Positions 35,089-44,165 of a stretch of DNA of 64,000 nt are shown in pieces. A program made the translations under genes and the position numbers. The stretch's first letter is position 1. Each line of letters starts with the position of its first letter. Source of the DNA: Crocinitomix sp044361315 (lineage in GTDB: Bacteria > Bacteroidota > Bacteroidia > Flavobacteriales_D > Crocinitomicaceae); NCBI GenBank assembly GCA_044361315.1, contig JBIKJA010000001.1:62001-126000 (forward strand), given 5' to 3'. Below the pieces are notes generated by a model. That model was not told where the DNA came from, made no database searches, and was given only the letters and a program-made list of their open reading frames with translations.

Positions 35089-37203
35089 CTAATTACCTGA
35101 ACCAGATTCTGGCTTAATCGCTTCTTTTGGTACGAAATCAAAACTTAAAATCACACATTCAGTTCTTCTGTTTAACTGGTGATAATAATCAAATTTCGCT
35201 TTGTCTGTTTTCTGCAATTTAGTAATCATGTCACACCCTAAGAAAATCTTAGTAGTGTCTCCACTTGGACTTACAGTTGTTAATGTTGCAGGTTTTAATT
35301 CACCCATCCCTCTTGGGATTAATCGAGCAGGATCAATACCTTTTTCCATTACCAAATAATTTACGCAAGACTCAGCCCTTTGTTGAGATAACTTTAAGTT
35401 AGCTGGATCTGATCCTCGACAATCTGTATGCGAAACAAGTTCTACAATTAGATTTGGATTTTCAATTAAGAGGTTATATAAGTAATTCAATGAATCTTTT
35501 GAATTGATTGTTGAATCAACCAAAAGCACCGCGCTACCTAATGGATAACGAACTTCTGGTAATCTCAATGGTTTTTCAATATTCAATACTTTCAAGTCAC
35601 GAATAATTCGTGTATTCGTTTCGATTCCTTTTGTAGTGAAATTATCTTTAGCTCCGATGTATAATTTTTCAACACCTTCAACTTCGAGTGTCCAAGTTTC
35701 ACCTGGCTCAACATAACGCATACCGTCTAATTTCTCTCCTAAGTTAATTTGTCCAGAAGCATCTGTTGCTAAATCATAGCTAGAACCACCAGAACCTACT
35801 AATTTAACTTTTGCTGATTCGATAGGAGTTCCAGTTTCTTGGTCTGAAACTAAGATCATTACGTCAATCAAGATTGGAGGCAAATAGAAATCCCAAATAT
35901 CTTGAGAATGCTCACCTTTCGAACCATTTCGGTTAGAGCTGATGAATCCTCTTTCAACTTTTCCAGATTCAGTAAATACGATATGATAATCATCACGGAA
36001 AGAATTCATTGGAGAACCAAGGTTTACTGGTTTTTCCCATTTCATTTCTTCACCAACACGTTTTGCAACGAAAACATCTAACCCTCCCATTCCAACATGA
36101 CCATTGGAAGCAAAATATAGCTCGTTGTTTGGTCCCCAAGTTGGGAATAGATCATTTTCTGCGGTGTTAATTTGTGAACCTAAATTGACTGGTAAAGACC
36201 AAGCATCAGAACGTTTATCATAAGTAGAGTACCATAAATCGACACCACCAAAACCGCCGGCCATGTTTGAAGCGAAAATTAATGTTTTACCATCTGGAGA
36301 AACGCACGGGTGACCAACGTTTGTTGAATCGTGATCTTTTAATTCTAATCGTTTAGGAGTATCCCATCCATCACCTTTTTGATCAGCCATATAAATTTCG
36401 CAACCTAAATTCAATTTTGCATCAACAGGACAACGTGTAAACCACATTGTTTTTCCACGAGAATCAAAACACATTGTTCCTTCGTTGTCAATTGTATTAA
36501 CTGGAGCAGCTAAGGGAGTTGGTTGACCCCAATTGCCATTTCTGTCAATTTTTGAAACCCATAAATCCATGAAGTTTTCGCCTGTAATCGGATCGGACAT
36601 TTCGCCAGAAGAACCAGCACGAGAAGAAGAAAAATACATTTCTTTTCCTCTTGAATCTAATACCGTTGCGTAATCATACGAAGCTGTATTTAATTTAGTC
36701 ACGTTGGTGACCAAATGTTTTGTTGGGCTAGCTGTCGCAGTGATATAAAACTCGCAAGATTCGATACGTGCTTTAGCCAATGCGCTAGTAGGTTCCAATT
36801 TTAGATATTTTTGGAAATTTTCTTTTGCTTCTTTGTGTTTTCCTTGAGCCATTTCCATTTCAGCCAATTGAAAATAAACAAATGGTTCAAATTCTTGGTA
36901 TCTTAAAAGGATCGCTTTTTCATATTGTTGTTCTGCTGCTTCATGGTTGTGAAGTAGTTCATAACAACGTCCAGACATATAGGTATAGAGTCCCTTTTTT
37001 TGTCTTGCCTTGTCATTTTTAGGATTAATTTTTTCTGCGGCCAATTTATAAGCCTCAGCTGCCTGCGCATAAGCGCCTGATTCCCAAAGTTTTCCAGCTT
37101 CTCCTGAATAATTTCGAGTTGCAGGTGCGTCAGGTTGTGCAAAGGTTAGAGAACCCCATGCAATTAATCCGACAAATAAAATTAATGAATTGATTGATTT
37201 CAT
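35089..37203 (-). CDS. PorE-like TPR-PD40-CRD-OmpA envelope protein
   Basis: A 704-residue protein with signal peptide (about 1-22), TPR repeats (30-150), a PD40/WD40-like propeller (about 170-435; blades with REMYFSSS, KTLIFASNMAGGFGG, NELYFASNGHVGMGG), a carboxypeptidase-regulatory-like domain (about 450-540) and a C-terminal OmpA peptidoglycan-binding domain (560-690) with HTDCRGSDPANLKLSQQRAE containing the Asp and Arg that hold diaminopimelate. This four-domain order is that of PorE, a peptidoglycan-linked T9SS component, but Bacteroidota often have several paralogs, so orthology is not certain. A TATTTTCG box lies at 37244-37251, and its own terminator follows the gene. Confidence 0.88.
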   Translation of the reverse strand: MKSINSLILFVGLIAWGSLTFAQPDAPATRNYSGEAGKLWESGAYAQAAEAYKLAAEKINPKNDKARQKKGLYTYMSGRCYELLHNHEAAEQQYEKAILLRYQEFEPFVYFQLAEMEMAQGKHKEAKENFQKYLKLEPTSALAKARIESCEFYITATASPTKHLVTNVTKLNTASYDYATVLDSRGKEMYFSSSRAGSSGEMSDPITGENFMDLWVSKIDRNGNWGQPTPLAAPVNTIDNEGTMCFDSRGKTMWFTRCPVDAKLNLGCEIYMADQKGDGWDTPKRLELKDHDSTNVGHPCVSPDGKTLIFASNMAGGFGGVDLWYSTYDKRSDAWSLPVNLGSQINTAENDLFPTWGPNNELYFASNGHVGMGGLDVFVAKRVGEEMKWEKPVNLGSPMNSFRDDYHIVFTESGKVERGFISSNRNGSKGEHSQDIWDFYLPPILIDVMILVSDQETGTPIESAKVKLVGSGGSSYDLATDASGQINLGEKLDGMRYVEPGETWTLEVEGVEKLYIGAKDNFTTKGIETNTRIIRDLKVLNIEKPLRLPEVRYPLGSAVLLVDSTINSKDSLNYLYNLLIENPNLIVELVSHTDCRGSDPANLKLSQQRAESCVNYLVMEKGIDPARLIPRGMGELKPATLTTVSPSGDTTKIFLGCDMITKLQKTDKAKFDYYHQLNRRTECVILSFDFVPKEAIKPESGSGN

Positions 37204-37315
37204 AAAAATTTACATTTCTGATATAAGCTTAATACTCAAGAGGCGAAAATAAAGATTTTATTTGACTTTTAACACATAATTCCAATTAAAAATAGAATAA
37301 TATCGATTAAACGCC

Positions 37316-38359
37316 TCAAATATTCCTACTATATACTCTCCATTTCTCCAAAAGTTTCAAAAATCCATCCGGAAGTTCTGATTCGTAATAAATTTTTTCT
37401 CCTGATATTGGATGAAAAACTCCGAGTGTTCGAGCATGTAATGCTTGACCGGGCAAAAGTTTGAAACAATTATTTATAAATTGCTGGTATTTGTTAAAAG
37501 TGGTTCCTTTTAAGATATTGTCCCCTCCATATTCAAGGTCGTGAAAAAGCGGGTGTCCAATGTGTTTGAAATGAACTCGAATTTGATGTGTTCGTCCTGT
37601 CTCAAGGCGACATTCAACCAGGGTCACATACCTGAATCGCTCAATTACTTTGTAATGCGTAACTGCGTGACGACCAGCATCCAAATCATCTTCATACACT
37701 TGAAAAACCTTTCGATTGTTTTTAGAACGTCCGATGTTTCCTGTGATGGTGCCTTCGTCATTCACCACATCTCCCCAAACAAGTGCGTTATACACTCGTT
37801 CACTGGTTCGGTCATGAAATTGTTTTGCTAAAGCGGTTAAAGCAGTTTCCGTTTTTGCCACCACTAAAATTCCTGTAGTATGTTTATCCAACCGATGCAC
37901 TAAACCTGGGCGACCGTAATAATCATCCGTTTTTGGCAATGAATCAAAATGATAAACTAAGGCATTTAACAAGGTGCCTGTATAGTTTCCATAACCGGGA
38001 TGAACGACCATATTAGCAGGCTTATTTACCATCACCATTTGGTCATCTTCGTACAATATTTCAATTGGAATATCCTCTGGAATCAATTTTAATTCGCGCA
38101 CAGGATACGGCAATACCACCGAAATCTCATCCTTTGGGCGAACTTTATAATTTGATTTGACCGATTTACCATTGACAAAAAGTGTCCCTGATTTGGCGAT
38201 GGATTGCAATCGATTTCTTGAAACATTCGGCAAGCGCTTCATCAAAAATTTATCAATTCTCAGCGCTTCTTGACCAACATCGGCGATTAAGTTATGATGT
38301 TCGAATAATTCATCTTGTTGATCAATGTCTTCCTCAAAGAACTCTTCGTCTTCGCTCAT
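37316..38359 (-). CDS. rluD: RluD-type 23S rRNA pseudouridine synthase
   Basis: A 347-residue enzyme with an N-terminal S4 RNA-binding domain (LPNVSRNRLQSIAKSG, then KVRPKDEI) and the RluA/RluD catalytic domain. The catalytic aspartate lies in GLVHRLDKHTTGILV, and ETGRTHQIRVH near residue 260 is another family motif. RluD modifies helix 69 of 23S rRNA. It follows a T9SS gene by only 7 bases and belongs to the PASTA-rluD neighbourhood seen in many Bacteroidota. Confidence 0.92.
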   Translation of the reverse strand: MSEDEEFFEEDIDQQDELFEHHNLIADVGQEALRIDKFLMKRLPNVSRNRLQSIAKSGTLFVNGKSVKSNYKVRPKDEISVVLPYPVRELKLIPEDIPIEILYEDDQMVMVNKPANMVVHPGYGNYTGTLLNALVYHFDSLPKTDDYYGRPGLVHRLDKHTTGILVVAKTETALTALAKQFHDRTSERVYNALVWGDVVNDEGTITGNIGRSKNNRKVFQVYEDDLDAGRHAVTHYKVIERFRYVTLVECRLETGRTHQIRVHFKHIGHPLFHDLEYGGDNILKGTTFNKYQQFINNCFKLLPGQALHARTLGVFHPISGEKIYYESELPDGFLKLLEKWRVYSRNI

Positions 38360-38366
38360 GCTTGGT

Positions 38367-40667
38367 TTAATTTTTAATTATGCGTGATGAGTAGATCGTT
38401 TCTGACTGCTCATTCGTGATATTTACGAGATATACACCGCTTACTACATCCTCTAAGGTAAGTTGCGATTCGTTGGCTACCGATTTTACCAATCTTCCAC
38501 TCATGTCATAAATCGAGATCAGTGAATTTTCAGGCAAGCCGCTAATATTTACCAAATCACTCGTTGGGTTTGGATAAATGGTTATTGGATTTACCTCAGC
38601 AGTATTTTCACGTGGATTAGATAAAGTATAATCCAAAGCAGTTGAAAAGACAGGGCGGATTAATAAGGACATATCAAACGCAGAATTTAGCCATACACCA
38701 GAGGTGTTTCTGAAAACCTTATCACTATTATCAATATTCCAATCCAATCCAATATTTAAGCTTTGCTCAGAAATATTTTGCCAACCCACGTAAAAAATCT
38801 CATCCACAGGAAGATAACCATCTACCAAATACAAATCGCGGGTAAAGGTATAATATTTAAATCCTTCGATTGATCCAGAATAAATGGGTGAATGAGATTC
38901 GAAATAATCATCTTGGTAAATAATTTCACCCGGAACTCCCGCATTGTCTGCCCAAACAGTCAATAAAAATACTTCGTCACTCACATCGGTCACCGAAGGA
39001 ACGAAATTCATTAAAATCCCTGTTAGTTCGCCCGGTTGATAGGCTTCAAATTTATAGGCTAATAAAGAACCAACCCCGTCTACCCCATAAGCAGCTTCGG
39101 GTGTGCCATCGTCATAGGCATAATAATTTCTAAAATCTTGAATAAATTGAGTGGTATCGTTTTGTTTGTAAACATTTTTATCAGGACCCGCCGCTGAATT
39201 AATATGAAATTTAAGATCAAATGCCGCTTGGTCAACTGCCAAAGCTTGGTCGTACGAATAATCACTTGCCCCATCAAAAGTACAGGTGGTGATTCCAACG
39301 TCGAAATTCACACTTGGCGACGCGGTATTCGGAATATTAAACGGGCTACCCTCTTGCAAAAACCCATCGTACATTGACTGCCATTCGCCATTGGTGAAAT
39401 TTGTTCCTGTGCTCGTACAATTATAAACCAACAATTCTAAATCAGTCAACATATGCTCGTTTCCAGTTGTATTGGCTTTATAATGATCCCAAGGTACAGC
39501 TGTGTAATCTTTTAAGATCGTATTTAATGGATACATAATTGCCACATCATTAAACGAAGAAATTTCCAGTTCGACAGCAATTTCAACACTTACATAATCC
39601 ACATGCCAATGATCCAAGGCACCAGAAAGTGTGGCGTAATTTTTAATTCTAAATTGAAAATCCTCCACAAATAAACCAGGGGAGACAGCGATATGTGCGG
39701 TATCCCAAACATTTTCGCCCACTTCACTTGCAATTGCATGCCAAGCGGCAGGCACCCATTCGCCCGTAATTGGATCTAAAAAATCAACCAATAAGGAATC
39801 ATTGTCTTCGGGCATATTTCCAAATCCTTTTGGTTGAAAAATAAAATCGAGAAAAACCAAATCCTCACCAGGAGTTGCGCCTGATAAATCAATTGGTCGA
39901 GAAGTTAAATAATCCGCTACATCTTGTGCACCATCATCACCTAATGCGTAAGGCATTCCATTTTGATCCACACCATCAAAGGTAGCCACCCCTAGCGACC
40001 AAGGATTTACGGCAAACGTATAATTGTGATAGGCATTTTTATCAATCCAAAGCGTTTTATTGTCTGAAACGACTTTGGTGAACACGTGGGCGCTGTCTTG
40101 CACAAATGCAGGTCCAGGCAAGGTGTTGTACCAAATTGTATCTTGGTCCAAATCGAGCACCCCATCAATCAACGAATCAACCAATACGAAACACTCTTCG
40201 TAAAAGGTTCTTAAACCACCAGTTACAGGGTAATTATTTAAATCATTTACCCAGACTGAAATTGGGGTGAAATCGTATGTTGTTGCTTGATCTACCTCAA
40301 TACCCTCCTCAATCGTATACGTAACCGTATTAGAATGCGCACTGTCACAAAAAATGAGGGTTGGTTCTTGAGGATCCGTGTTCGTTGCGTCCATCAAGCG
40401 GTAAAACCATTGCGATGTTACTCCAGCTCCCGCATAATCCGGGTCGTAACTTTGAAACTTATCGATAGAAAAATCATCCCAAGCATTGGCCAAAGGCAAC
40501 GATTCAAAAATGTATAGGAAGGTACTATCCAAACTATTTAAAGCACTTTTACGTTGCAAATTATTTTCACGTGCTATGTTGGGATTGGTTTTTAAGGCGC
40601 GGACATACTCTTGTCCAAAAAGAGCACCATTTGCAACCAATAAAACAATTAAACTAAAAATTTTCAT
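38367..40667 (-). CDS. Large T9SS-secreted protein, unknown function
   Basis: A 766-residue protein with signal peptide (about 1-18, ending ALFGQ) and a C-terminal T9SS type A sorting domain (ITIYPNPTSDLVNISG). The middle contains beta-rich, jelly-roll-like segments (DDFSIDKFQSYDPDYAGAGVTSQW, FLDFIFQPKGFGN, FRIKNYATLSGALDHWHVDYVSV) of the kind seen in MAM/carbohydrate-binding modules. No catalytic motif is seen. It is inserted between rluD and the PASTA gene, which are usually neighbours. Confidence 0.82.
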   Translation of the reverse strand: MKIFSLIVLLVANGALFGQEYVRALKTNPNIARENNLQRKSALNSLDSTFLYIFESLPLANAWDDFSIDKFQSYDPDYAGAGVTSQWFYRLMDATNTDPQEPTLIFCDSAHSNTVTYTIEEGIEVDQATTYDFTPISVWVNDLNNYPVTGGLRTFYEECFVLVDSLIDGVLDLDQDTIWYNTLPGPAFVQDSAHVFTKVVSDNKTLWIDKNAYHNYTFAVNPWSLGVATFDGVDQNGMPYALGDDGAQDVADYLTSRPIDLSGATPGEDLVFLDFIFQPKGFGNMPEDNDSLLVDFLDPITGEWVPAAWHAIASEVGENVWDTAHIAVSPGLFVEDFQFRIKNYATLSGALDHWHVDYVSVEIAVELEISSFNDVAIMYPLNTILKDYTAVPWDHYKANTTGNEHMLTDLELLVYNCTSTGTNFTNGEWQSMYDGFLQEGSPFNIPNTASPSVNFDVGITTCTFDGASDYSYDQALAVDQAAFDLKFHINSAAGPDKNVYKQNDTTQFIQDFRNYYAYDDGTPEAAYGVDGVGSLLAYKFEAYQPGELTGILMNFVPSVTDVSDEVFLLTVWADNAGVPGEIIYQDDYFESHSPIYSGSIEGFKYYTFTRDLYLVDGYLPVDEIFYVGWQNISEQSLNIGLDWNIDNSDKVFRNTSGVWLNSAFDMSLLIRPVFSTALDYTLSNPRENTAEVNPITIYPNPTSDLVNISGLPENSLISIYDMSGRLVKSVANESQLTLEDVVSGVYLVNITNEQSETIYSSRIIKN

Positions 40668-40684
40668 CTGCTATTTTCTCCAAA

Positions 40685-41470
40685 TTAATTGCCGGTTGTC
40701 GCCTTCACGGTAATTACAGCACCACTACCAACCGTCACCCCTTCACCTGCCATTGGAATTTGTTCCTCAATTATAGCATTGTCTAAATCGTCGGGGCCAC
40801 AAGTTGCACATTCAACCTTTAGCGACAAGGACATGTTAGTCAAACGTGCATTTGCCTCCATTATTGTTAAACCAACTAAATTAGGTAAAATCACCGCAGC
40901 GCCAGCACCTCCGCCGCCTTGGGCAACGACTAAATCAATTCGTGTTCCTTTTGGTATCATTGTTCCTTCTGGCAATTCTTTTCCGTTCATAATTTGACGA
41001 ATCACAACTCCTTTGCCTTCGGGATCTGGCTGGTAGGTAATTTTGGTTCGAATTCCTAACGCCGCCAAACTCGACTCGGCCATTCGTTGCGACATGTGCA
41101 CCACTTTTGGCATTCGAATAAGTTGTGGATGAAGCGGAACTACTGACAATAAAATTTCTCTACCCGGTTTTACATACATGCCTGACGAATCCGTAGGCAT
41201 CGGATGTTGCCAGCAAACGGTGCCCTTTGGCCAATTATCCAAATACACCGAATCTTGAATTTTATAGGTAACTCCAGTTCCTTCCACCAAAGCATCTAAA
41301 TCATCGATGTGAATTTTGTAAAATGTTGGTACTTCAACTTTTTCTCCAAAATTGGTAGAGCTTTTAAGATAAATACTTTCAGCCACTATAATGACAATCC
41401 AAATTAGCACAACTGCGCCTAAATGGAGCAAAAATCGCTTACTCTTAAAAAACCGGAAGAATTTATTCAT
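40685..41470 (-). CDS. PASTA-domain membrane protein
   Basis: A 261-residue protein with one N-terminal membrane segment (about 13-35, HLGAVVLIWIVIIVAE) and three PASTA repeats outside the membrane: PTFYKIHIDDLDALVEG, MPKVVHMSQRMAESSLAALG and LPNLVGLTIMEANARL. PASTA domains bind peptidoglycan fragments or glycan strands. There is no kinase domain, so this is not a Stk-type kinase; an envelope-assembly or sensing role is likely. A TATATTTG -7 box lies 25 bases upstream (41495-41502). Confidence 0.85.
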   Translation of the reverse strand: MNKFFRFFKSKRFLLHLGAVVLIWIVIIVAESIYLKSSTNFGEKVEVPTFYKIHIDDLDALVEGTGVTYKIQDSVYLDNWPKGTVCWQHPMPTDSSGMYVKPGREILLSVVPLHPQLIRMPKVVHMSQRMAESSLAALGIRTKITYQPDPEGKGVVIRQIMNGKELPEGTMIPKGTRIDLVVAQGGGGAGAAVILPNLVGLTIMEANARLTNMSLSLKVECATCGPDDLDNAIIEEQIPMAGEGVTVGSGAVITVKATTGN

Positions 41471-41576
41471 TTGGTATTTCGTTTAACTCTAGGGCAAATA
41501 TAATTAATCTGCGTAAAAGGAGACCAGAATCTGGTCGGATATGCAAGATTGTTTTATTATTTGACGCGATTTTGCC

Positions 41577-42386
41577 TTAATTAGATGAAATAAAACTTCC
41601 AATTAACACTTGGTGTTGTTGCAGAAAATAAACTTTTTCCCGCGCAAAAAAGAAATCAATCACCCCTTTTGGTAGGTCATATTCGAATGTCACGTCCATA
41701 AATACATCTGTTGATACGGCATGAATTTTGTCGTTGGTTTGGAGTAAGAGATATTTATGAAATGTTCCAATTCGTTTGGCATTGGTGGGATACATTTTTA
41801 TAAACGTTCCAAAGACATCAAAAATCGCCACCCCTTTTGAAGGGACAAGAACGTATAAAAAATCATTTGTTTCGATGAGTTGACTTGGTTCTTGGGAATT
41901 GTCGAATAAGGAAACCAAGTTTTCGGTTTGCAAAATAATTTCAAGGTCTTGATTGAGTTTTAATAAACGCATCATGCCACCATCCAGCACCCAAATTGAA
42001 TTGCCTGCAAAGGATTCACACACCAAAACGGGTTGTTGGATTCCGGCATCCACTAAATTAATTTCACCGTGAATATCCGTGAGGGTATTGTCGTAAAAAC
42101 GAACCAAAGACCGCTCTTTATCAAACACCAAGGTTCGAAACGATTTAGAACTTTCCATGGACGAAGGGCGAAACGATTTAAGCGAAGTTGAATTGACAAG
42201 AAGACTATCTTTTTGGAAATAATATTGAACAATCACATCGTTTTGACACCCGTAAATTCGTCCAAAATTATCAATCGAAAAATGCGAAAAATTTCCGGCA
42301 ATTGAATCCGTTGCTTTGAATACACTATTTTGTGCAACCGATGTTGTGCTTACCAAACAAAAGAAAAGGTAGCCTATTAATTTCAT
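41577..42386 (-). CDS. Secreted propeller-like protein of unknown function
   Basis: A 269-residue protein with signal peptide (MKLIGYLFFCLVSTTSVAQ). The remaining sequence has propeller-like strands (HFSIDNFGRIYGCQND, NSIWVLDGGMMRLLKL, DFLYVLVPSKGVAIFD) but no catalytic or binding motif. It follows an outer-membrane barrel gene with an 87-base gap and may form an envelope complex with the barrel and the TPR protein (inference). Confidence 0.65.
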   Translation of the reverse strand: MKLIGYLFFCLVSTTSVAQNSVFKATDSIAGNFSHFSIDNFGRIYGCQNDVIVQYYFQKDSLLVNSTSLKSFRPSSMESSKSFRTLVFDKERSLVRFYDNTLTDIHGEINLVDAGIQQPVLVCESFAGNSIWVLDGGMMRLLKLNQDLEIILQTENLVSLFDNSQEPSQLIETNDFLYVLVPSKGVAIFDVFGTFIKMYPTNAKRIGTFHKYLLLQTNDKIHAVSTDVFMDVTFEYDLPKGVIDFFFAREKVYFLQQHQVLIGSFISSN

Positions 42387-42473
42387 TCTTGACTAAGTTA
42401 ACAATTATTATACCACAAACGGAATTTATAGTCAGAATTCAATCAAAAACAAGCGGATGTTAACCTTGTTCAA

Positions 42474-44165
42474 TTAAAATCCAAAGGTCACCCCTCCCAT
42501 TACTTGAAATCCTTGCACTTGGTATTGATTCCAGCGGAAGTATTTTTGCGCCGCTAAATTATTAAACTGCAAGAAGGCCGAAAAACGGGTATTTAATCGG
42601 TATTCAAGGTAAAGATTAGCATCTGCCACAAAACCTAATTCAAACTTTTCAGGATTGTCTTCGGTCGAAAATAATCCGCCAGGACTTTTTCGTCCGCTTA
42701 AAAAGGTAAGGTCAGATTTGATATAAATTTTGTCGTATAAATTATAGGAGCCTCTCAATTTAATCTCAAGCGGTGCTAAATTCCACGCATGCAATTCTTT
42801 TTCTGTTGCAAATTTATTGTACGAAACTAGCGCATCAACCTTCAGTTTTTCCCCGGCTTGATAAGAGATGCTTCCAGTAACCCCCAACGCATTTACCTTG
42901 TCATACACGACATCAAATCGGTATAAATCTGACCAAATAGTATCGTTGACAAATAACGCCATATCAGACGACGTAGTGGAATGGAAATTTAAATTAAAAG
43001 ACAGTTTTTTAGAAAGAGTGCCTTTAACACCCGCATAAACATTAAATACTTTGGTATTTAATAAATCTATTTCGGAAGAAATAAATTCATTTTGTCTGTT
43101 TAAGGTTCTAAACGTGTTTTGTTGCAAACCTCCATCAATACCTGCGTAGGGAATAATCATGTTGTTAAAGAGACTATATTTCGCCTCAAGCACAGGAATC
43201 ACCTTAAAAACAGGTTGATTATCAATGTCAAAATTTAGATCTACCCCATAAATAATTTTCCATTTATCGCCGTAAGAAGTCACCACCGGTTTGATGTGAA
43301 TGATGGTATTGTTATCATTGTGCGTCAAATCAAGCGGTACGGCATTGTTTAAGTAGGCAAATTTGTAATTGTTATAGCGAATATCAAATTCGCCCGAATA
43401 AATCGTTTTCTTTTGTTTGTAGGCAAAATCAGCACCAATCACAAAATTTGAATTTCGCCCAGCCATGTCTAAATTTTCAGGATCAAACTCATGAAAAAAT
43501 CCATACGAGGTCCTAACGGTGTACAATAATTTTAAACTGTCTTTAGTCGTAAAATTTGAAAAGCGGAACGAGCCTTGAATTCCTTGCACTCGATTTCGCA
43601 AAGAATCCTTGCTAATTAAATCGGCGGTGTCTCTAATTCCATAAAAATGATACCCGTGGTTAAGGTAATCCAAGTCGGCATCAAACTTATGTCTTGTCGT
43701 AAAAAACTCACCAAAAACATGTCCAGTAGTATTATCAAAACTTGCAGGGGCATAATCTTTAATGTCGCCAAAAAACGAATTATGTTTTAAATGAACCCCA
43801 TAATTCATTCGTCTATTTCGTTCCGAATTATAATAAAACTCTCCAAGTGGCCCTTTATAATTGTCTATTCCCGCCCGAATATAACCAGGGTATAATTTTT
43901 CCAAAGTCTCAACAATTCTAATTTTAGAAGCTTCAATTTGTTCAATTGAAATTTCGGTGCGCATACTTCGTGACAACAAAGGATAATTGATGTTTGGAAT
44001 TGGCACCACGGTATCAATAATTGCGGGTTTATCCGTAATCCTCACCCCTTGAGTGATTGATCGGATCGCTTTCGCCTCAAATGTCCAGGTTTCTTGGGCA
44101 ACGCCGCTAAAGCTAACCAGCATTGCAAAACAACCCAGAATGTATTTAATTCGCTTATTTTCCAT
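42474..44165 (-). CDS. Outer-membrane beta-barrel protein (porin/TonB-receptor-like, no plug)
   Basis: A 563-residue protein with signal peptide (about 1-23) and many amphipathic strands ending in a terminal phenylalanine (GGVTFGF), the outer-membrane insertion signature. There is no plug domain, so it is not a complete TonB receptor. Its start overlaps the end of the large TPR gene by 11 bases, so the two are coupled and likely act together at the outer membrane. Confidence 0.8.
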   Translation of the reverse strand: MENKRIKYILGCFAMLVSFSGVAQETWTFEAKAIRSITQGVRITDKPAIIDTVVPIPNINYPLLSRSMRTEISIEQIEASKIRIVETLEKLYPGYIRAGIDNYKGPLGEFYYNSERNRRMNYGVHLKHNSFFGDIKDYAPASFDNTTGHVFGEFFTTRHKFDADLDYLNHGYHFYGIRDTADLISKDSLRNRVQGIQGSFRFSNFTTKDSLKLLYTVRTSYGFFHEFDPENLDMAGRNSNFVIGADFAYKQKKTIYSGEFDIRYNNYKFAYLNNAVPLDLTHNDNNTIIHIKPVVTSYGDKWKIIYGVDLNFDIDNQPVFKVIPVLEAKYSLFNNMIIPYAGIDGGLQQNTFRTLNRQNEFISSEIDLLNTKVFNVYAGVKGTLSKKLSFNLNFHSTTSSDMALFVNDTIWSDLYRFDVVYDKVNALGVTGSISYQAGEKLKVDALVSYNKFATEKELHAWNLAPLEIKLRGSYNLYDKIYIKSDLTFLSGRKSPGGLFSTEDNPEKFELGFVADANLYLEYRLNTRFSAFLQFNNLAAQKYFRWNQYQVQGFQVMGGVTFGF